A stretch of DNA of 64,000 nucleotides, taken from Pseudomonas rhodesiae (GTDB lineage: Bacteria; Pseudomonadota; Gammaproteobacteria; Pseudomonadales; Pseudomonadaceae). A program made the translations under genes and the position numbers. The notes beneath the pieces are model-generated. The model did not search any database. It was not told the DNA's origin and saw only the letters and a list, made by a program, of their open reading frames with translations. Numbering within the stretch: the stretch's first letter is position 1; every line of letters begins with the position of its first letter. The stretch covers positions 124,001 to 188,000 of the forward strand of contig NZ_VFEU01000001.1 in the NCBI RefSeq assembly GCF_007858255.1. The letters are read 5' to 3'. Below, one piece after another: positions 59,764 to 64,000 of this stretch.

Positions 59764-60540
59764 TCATCCACCAGACGTGTGGCTGAGGCCCGCCACATGG
59801 CGCACGCGGGCGCCGAAGTCGCTGATGCTGGTGAACTCGACCTGAGCGGCGCCGTGCGGACGCTGCTGCAGGGTCGGCAGCACAAAGCGTTTTACGTCGC
59901 CGGCGGGCAGCAGCAGGCTGTCGTCGGCCGCTTGGCTCGGTGCCTTGCTGAAGCGCTTGCCGGCGCTGAGCAACATCACCGGGCCGAGCGATACGTGATA
60001 CGGCGTCGGGTTGGTGACTTGCAGGGCAAACCCACGTTCATGGGGGACCAGCGTCCATTGCAGTTTTGAGGCCGCGCGCTCCACTGGATAGGGCAGAGCC
60101 GGTGGGCGCAGGAATACCCGCAGGCGGGTGCGGAACGACAGTTGGATCTGATTGTTCTGCGCGGCATCCACGGCACGCGGCGGCACTTCAAGCACATTCA
60201 GCCAGAACAACCGTTCACGCGCTTCGGTCAGCGGCTCGCCGGTATAGCGCAGGCGCAGGGCCTGTTGCTGGCCCGGCTCGATGCGGAAGATAGGCGGCGA
60301 CACGCTGATCGGCGTGAGTGCGGTGGCCGGCGTCGAGTGTCGATCACCGCTGTCCAGCCAGGTTTGCACCAGCGCCGGGCGGTTGCCACGATTCTCCAGA
60401 CGCACGACTACTTCCTGCTGTTCAGCCGGGTAGACCACTCGCGTGCCGTGGATGATCACGCCGGCCTCGCCGGCTGACGTCCACCACGACAACAGGCTGA
60501 AGGCCCAGGTGACCAGCACCCGTTGGGTTTGGCTGCTCAT
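59764..60540 (-). CDS. Periplasmic fimbrial chaperone A
   Basis: A 258-residue PapD-like chaperone, closely paralogous to chaperone B (RVVYPAEQQEVVVRLENRGNRPALVQTWLDSGDRHSTP; IFRIEPGQQQALRLRYTG). Signal near VTWAFSLLSWWTSAGEA. It follows the major pilin gene by four bases. Confidence 0.92.
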   Translation of the reverse strand: MSSQTQRVLVTWAFSLLSWWTSAGEAGVIIHGTRVVYPAEQQEVVVRLENRGNRPALVQTWLDSGDRHSTPATALTPISVSPPIFRIEPGQQQALRLRYTGEPLTEARERLFWLNVLEVPPRAVDAAQNNQIQLSFRTRLRVFLRPPALPYPVERAASKLQWTLVPHERGFALQVTNPTPYHVSLGPVMLLSAGKRFSKAPSQAADDSLLLPAGDVKRFVLPTLQQRPHGAAQVEFTSISDFGARVRHVAGLSHTSGG

Positions 60541-60544
60541 GGCG

Positions 60545-61123
60545 TTACTCGGCGTACTCGATCATAAAGCCGACCCGCGTGTTGACCTTGCCCTCGGTGG
60601 CCGGTCCGCTCGCATACAGTTGTGCCGCCAGGGGGATGATTGCCTGGTTATCGGCGATCACCACGCTCTCAGATTTTTCGCTGTAGACATTGATCGGCGA
60701 GCCGCTACGGCTGGTGACTTCGACCTGCACATTCTTGGCGTTGGTGGTGTCGGCCGGGTCGTCATGACCATCGATGTTCAGGCGTCCGGTAGCCACGTCG
60801 ATGGCGGGGCTGGTTGGGTCGAACGCGACCATGGCGATGCGCCCGTTGGTGCAACTGCCTTCTCCGGGCGCGCCAATGCGAATGGTAAAACCGGTCAGGT
60901 TGGCGCGGCTGCCAGCGGTGGCCAGGCGCGCTGCCGAGACGCCACCCAGGTTGACGTCTTTGACCACCGCGCCACTGCCCGGCGCCGCACCTTCGACCGT
61001 GCAGGTCACATCGGTGACCAGCCCGCTGAAATTGATCACGCCGTCGACGGCGAACGCAGCGTGGGGGAGTGCGGCGGCCAAGGCCAGTAGGGCTGCGACG
61101 GGGGAGAGAATATTGACGTTCAT
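60545..61123 (-). CDS. Major fimbrial subunit (pilin)
   Basis: A 192-residue type 1 fimbrial protein. Signal MNVNILSPVAALLALAAALPHAAFA. The N-terminal donor strand and Cys are in VDGVINFSGLVTDVTCTVEGAAPGSG, the second Cys in GEGSCTNG, and the C-terminal strand ends VGFMIEYAE. First gene of the operon, as expected for the most abundant subunit. It differs from the minor pilin in spacing and lacks the ANGT..VMPL signature. Confidence 0.92.
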   Translation of the reverse strand: MNVNILSPVAALLALAAALPHAAFAVDGVINFSGLVTDVTCTVEGAAPGSGAVVKDVNLGGVSAARLATAGSRANLTGFTIRIGAPGEGSCTNGRIAMVAFDPTSPAIDVATGRLNIDGHDDPADTTNAKNVQVEVTSRSGSPINVYSEKSESVVIADNQAIIPLAAQLYASGPATEGKVNTRVGFMIEYAE

Positions 61124-61197
61124 GGTATTTCCAGGGGTGATTGATCGATAAGGGGCCTCGGTGGATGTGAATAATTTGTATCTAAAAGTTAATGCGT

Positions 61198-61280
61198 TCT
61201 ATAGCGAAGCCACGACTTTTAGTTCGAGATAGTTCGAAACGGTGCTGTTTTAATTATGGTTTTTTGCAAGTCTTGTTCGA
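61198..61280 (-). promoter_or_regulatory. Probable activated promoter of the fimbrial operon
   Basis: The 317-base divergent gap (61124-61440) is visibly richer in A+T than the genes. On the minus strand TATAGA (61203-61198) is a -10 candidate without a matching -35. In its place lie two direct AGTTCGA repeats at 61221 and 61231, ten bases apart (one helical turn), and another GTTCGA at 61275. This looks like an activator-dependent promoter with the response regulator as the obvious candidate. Confidence 0.4.
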
Positions 61281-61440
61281 GCTTTGAAAGTTGCTGTAAG
61301 CGCTGTCCGTCAGCGGCTTCTGTAGGGCGTATCGATATGCGTTGTGCGGCGATATTGAACCCTGTGTAGGCCTGGGCTATACCGGGCTGGTAATAAGGGT
61401 GGATTGTGTAGACCGTTGCGTTACTTATGCGGGTGTCTGT

Positions 61441-62136
61441 ATGCCTACTTCAACTAGTCATGCGTATACCGTCATGTTGTTGGATGACCACGAAATGGTT
61501 CGGCAAGGTATTGAGCTGGGCCTGAGTGGAGCGTCCGATATCAAGGTGATCGGTTCTTTTGCCACGGGCCGGCAACTGCTTGACGCCCTTGCGCGACAAT
61601 CGGCGGATGTCGTGGTGATGGACTTCATTCTGGCACCGGCGGAAATCGATGGTCTCAGCCTGCTGCAGGCGCTGAACCGTCGTTTCAGCCAGTGTCGACC
61701 ATTGATTGTGTGTTCCCACTACACGCCTGCGACGGTATCGCTGTCGTTGAAAGCCGGATGCTGGGGCATCCTCGGTAAAACCCAGAACTTGACCGAGTTG
61801 ATCAGCGCCATTCGAACCGTCGCCCAAGGAAGGATTTATTTGCAGCCGTGCATGGTGCCGGCATTGCAGGGCACGCAATCGGTGTGGGAGGCCATCAGCC
61901 AAAAAAACACCACGGATTTTGCATCGCCATTACGCTTGAATGCCTGTCTTAGCCCTAAAGAACAGGAAGTACTGCGCTGTTTTCTGGATGGCATGTCGGT
62001 GAACTCGATTGCCGCCAAGTTCTCGCGCAGCGCCAGTACCATCAGCACGCAAAAACAATCGGCTTATCGCAAGTTGGGAATCAGGAACGACAGTGAGTTG
62101 TTCAAGTTCACTCAGCAATTCGGCGCGCTGGGCTGA
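61441..62136 (+). CDS. LuxR-type response regulator next to the fimbrial operon
   Basis: A 231-residue NarL/FixJ-family regulator. The receiver domain has the acidic pair DD at 15-16, the phosphoryl-accepting Asp at 61 (VVVMDF), and Lys in ILGKTQ. The HTH region near residues 165-225 includes LSPKEQEVLRCFLDGMSVNSIAAKFSRSASTISTQKQSAYRKLGI. The ATG at 61441 has a weak ribosome site. No sensor kinase is in the window. It diverges from the fimbrial operon, like FimZ- or RcsB-type fimbrial regulators, and likely controls it. Confidence 0.88.
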   Translation: MPTSTSHAYTVMLLDDHEMVRQGIELGLSGASDIKVIGSFATGRQLLDALARQSADVVVMDFILAPAEIDGLSLLQALNRRFSQCRPLIVCSHYTPATVSLSLKAGCWGILGKTQNLTELISAIRTVAQGRIYLQPCMVPALQGTQSVWEAISQKNTTDFASPLRLNACLSPKEQEVLRCFLDGMSVNSIAAKFSRSASTISTQKQSAYRKLGIRNDSELFKFTQQFGALG

Positions 62137-62153
62137 CCTTCCACAGATCGGCG

Positions 62154-62774
62154 TTAAATAGGATCGTCCAGATAACGCAACGCCAGACGCTCTGTAGCCT
62201 GGCGCGCCGGCGCTAACAAATGCGGCGCCACCAGCATCATGATCTGGTAAACGACCACCCGCACCTCGCCTTCGCGATCGAGAATGCGCTGGTAATCCAG
62301 GGAAAACAGCAGGGTGAGGGTGATCTGTTCCACCAACTGCCCCAGCGCCTGAGTATCGCTGACCAACTGCCCGGCCGCCTTCAAGCGTGCCAGCAGTGAC
62401 GCCAGGGTGCGCTTGAGCGCCGTAAGCAGGTTGCGAATGCCCTTGGCCAGCTTGGGCAGGCGCCCAGCCAGGTTTGACAGGTCCTGGAATAGAAAACGGT
62501 AGTGGGCCATGCGCTCAATGATCAGGTGCAGGAACAGCCAGTAGTCCTGGGGCTCCAGTTGCGCGTCGGCCGGTGGGTCGAGCAACGGCGCCAGTTCATT
62601 CTGAAAGCGCTCGAACAACCCCAGCACCAAGGGTTCCTTGCCATGGAAGTGGTAGTAGAGGTTGCCGGGGCTGATCCCCATTTCATTGGCCACCTCCATG
62701 GTCGACACGTTCGGTTCGCCCTTGTGGTTGAACAACTGCAGGGCGCATTCAAGGATACGGTCGCGGGTCTTCAT
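62154..62774 (-). CDS. phaD: PHA operon transcriptional activator PhaD (TetR-like)
   Basis: A 206-residue TetR-family regulator of PHA genes, which activates phaC1 and phaI promoters in P. putida. The HTH is MEVANEMGISPGNLYYHFHGKEPLVLGLFE near residues 25-55. The C-terminal ligand part contains hydrophobic helices. It follows phaC2 after 27 bases and converges with the response regulator across 17 bases. Confidence 0.93.
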   Translation of the reverse strand: MKTRDRILECALQLFNHKGEPNVSTMEVANEMGISPGNLYYHFHGKEPLVLGLFERFQNELAPLLDPPADAQLEPQDYWLFLHLIIERMAHYRFLFQDLSNLAGRLPKLAKGIRNLLTALKRTLASLLARLKAAGQLVSDTQALGQLVEQITLTLLFSLDYQRILDREGEVRVVVYQIMMLVAPHLLAPARQATERLALRYLDDPI

Positions 62775-62801
62775 CCAGTCTTCTTAATCTGATCGTTGAG
62801 C

Positions 62802-64000
62802 TCAGCGCACCCGCACATAGGTGCCCGGCGCCGCTTCCATCGGTGGGTAATTCTGGTTGCCCAGGGCGGTCAGGGTTTCGCGCTGCACGCCCGAGCGTTG
62901 CTGGATCCATGCCAGCCACTGCGGCCACCAACTGCCTTCGACATGGTTGGCGTCGTAGTACCAGGCGCGGGGGTCGCTGCTTAGCTTGGGATTCTCGACG
63001 TAATTGGCCTTGGGGTTGCCAGGCGGGTTGAGGATGCTCTGGATATGCCCGCTGTTGGACAGTACGAAGCGCCGCTCGCCACCCAGCAGTTGCGTGGAGC
63101 GATACACCGCATCCCACGGCGTGATGTGGTCGTTGATGCCGGCCACGCTGAAGCTGTCCACCGTGACCTTTTGCAAGTCGATCGGCGTGCCGCACACCTC
63201 CAGGCCGCCGGGATGGCTCAGTGGGTTGTGCTTGAAAAAATCCAGCAGGTCGCCGTGCAAGGCGGCGGGCAGGCGCGTGTTGTCGTTGTTCCAATACAGA
63301 ATGTCGAACGCCGGCGGTTCCTTGCCCAGCAGGTAATTGTTGATCCAGTAGTTCCAGATCAGGTCGTTGGGGCGCATCCAGGCAAACACCTTGGCCATGT
63401 CGCGGCCGTCCAGCACACCTTGTTGGTAGGACCGACGTTTGGCCGCTTCCAACGTTTGCTCATCGGCGAACAGGGTGGCGGGGCTGTCGATCTGGCTGTC
63501 CAGCAGGCTCACCAGGTAGCTGGCGCTGGAGATGCGGCGCAACTGGCGCTTGGCTTGCAGATGGCCTTGCAGCGCGGCGATGGTCAGGCCGCCGGCGCAG
63601 GCGCCCATCAGGTTGACCTCCCGCGCGCCGGTAATGGCTCGGCACACGTTGAGCGCTTCTTCCAACGCCGCCACGTAGGTGGACAGGCCCCACTCGCGAT
63701 GCCGCACATCTGGGTTGCGCCAACTGACCATAAAGGTCTGCAGGCCGTTTTTGAGCGCGTATTGCACGAAGCTGTTGGCCGGGCTCAGGTCGAAGATGTA
63801 GTACTTGTTGATTTGCGGCGGCACCACGAGCAGCGGCCTGGCGTACTGTTTCTCGCTCATGGGTTTGTACTGGATCAACTCCAGCAGCTCGTTGCGAAAC
63901 ACCACCGAGCCGGGCGTGGTGGCCAAGGTTTTACCCACTTCAAATGCCTGTTTGCTCACTTGGCGCGGCAGGCCATTGTTGTGCAGCAAATCGTCGAACA
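62802..64000 (-). CDS. phaC2: Class II PHA synthase PhaC2, 5'-truncated by window edge
   Basis: Medium-chain-length polyhydroxyalkanoate synthase. About 399 C-terminal codons are present; the N-terminal ~160 residues lie right of the window. The lipase-like box with the catalytic Cys is LMGACAGGLT. The catalytic His is probably in SNSGHIQSILNPPGNPKANY, and the Asp in VAGINDHITPW. The truncated reading frame begins DDLLHNNGLPRQVSKQAFEVGK. In known mcl-PHA loci phaC1 and phaZ precede it. Confidence 0.95.
   Translation of the reverse strand, partial: FDDLLHNNGLPRQVSKQAFEVGKTLATTPGSVVFRNELLELIQYKPMSEKQYARPLLVVPPQINKYYIFDLSPANSFVQYALKNGLQTFMVSWRNPDVRHREWGLSTYVAALEEALNVCRAITGAREVNLMGACAGGLTIAALQGHLQAKRQLRRISSASYLVSLLDSQIDSPATLFADEQTLEAAKRRSYQQGVLDGRDMAKVFAWMRPNDLIWNYWINNYLLGKEPPAFDILYWNNDNTRLPAALHGDLLDFFKHNPLSHPGGLEVCGTPIDLQKVTVDSFSVAGINDHITPWDAVYRSTQLLGGERRFVLSNSGHIQSILNPPGNPKANYVENPKLSSDPRAWYYDANHVEGSWWPQWLAWIQQRSGVQRETLTALGNQNYPPMEAAPGTYVRVR

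Noticed and set aside
54728..62154. Signs of a mobile element at the borders of the fimbrial island
   Set aside because: I looked for an integrase, transposase, tRNA end or direct repeats at both joints and saw none. The insertion claim rests only on the usual pha gene order.

Overview
The window is a stretch of chromosome from a fluorescent Pseudomonas, most likely of the P. fluorescens group. Three things point there: the order of conserved blocks (ntrB, glnA-thiI-typA, the hut locus, pip-dtd-opgGH, ubiEJB-hisIE-tatABC-rsmE, and a medium-chain-length PHA locus with phaI, phaF, phaD and phaC2), the high G+C codon use, and many copies of one REP-type palindrome (cores like GTGGGAGGGGGCTTGCCCCC). 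I see no rRNA, tRNA, insertion sequence, prophage or CRISPR array. Gene functions rest on family resemblance read from the sequence; no database search was run.

Left part (1-17.5 kb). The 3'-truncated nitrogen sensor kinase ntrB, a cupin lipoprotein, a secreted chorismate mutase and glnA run leftwards. Both ntrB and glnA are preceded by a sigma-54-type promoter and an NtrC-type palindrome (GCAC-N7-GTGC). Rightwards come thiI, typA, glgP, a translationally coupled pair of uncharacterised membrane/periplasmic proteins (DUF2339-DUF3999) and fbp. A YkgJ-type cysteine-cluster gene lies on the minus strand between typA and glgP. Two small lipoprotein genes follow fbp.

Histidine utilisation (18.2-32.6 kb). 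hutF diverges from hutCD. A long operon follows: hutU, an NCS1 permease, an ABC transporter (hutXWV), two ammonia-lyase homologues (hutH1, hutH2), hutI and hutG. Together they import histidine or urocanate and convert histidine to glutamate through the formimidoylglutamate-formylglutamate branch. A sigma-54 promoter in front of hutU has a HutC palindrome over its start site. HutH1 lacks exactly the Ala-Ser-Gly triad that makes the MIO cofactor, so it is probably not an ordinary histidine ammonia-lyase. The amino-acid permease HutT_h known from the SBW25 locus is absent.

Middle part (32.9-52.8 kb). Here lie pip-dtd, opgG-opgH (periplasmic glucans), an amino-acid ABC transporter with two tandem binding proteins, two tandem chemoreceptors with long helical sensor domains, and a tightly packed leftward block ubiE-ubiJ-ubiB-hisI-hisE-tatA-tatB-tatC-rsmE.

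Right part (52.9-64 kb). A small PHA-system protein, phaI and phaF run rightwards; phaD and the start-truncated phaC2 run leftwards from the far end. These two convergent arms would normally be neighbours. Here a complete chaperone-usher fimbrial operon (major pilin, two chaperones, usher, two-domain tip adhesin, minor pilin) and a divergent LuxR-type response regulator sit between them, about 7.4 kb of cargo inside the pha locus.
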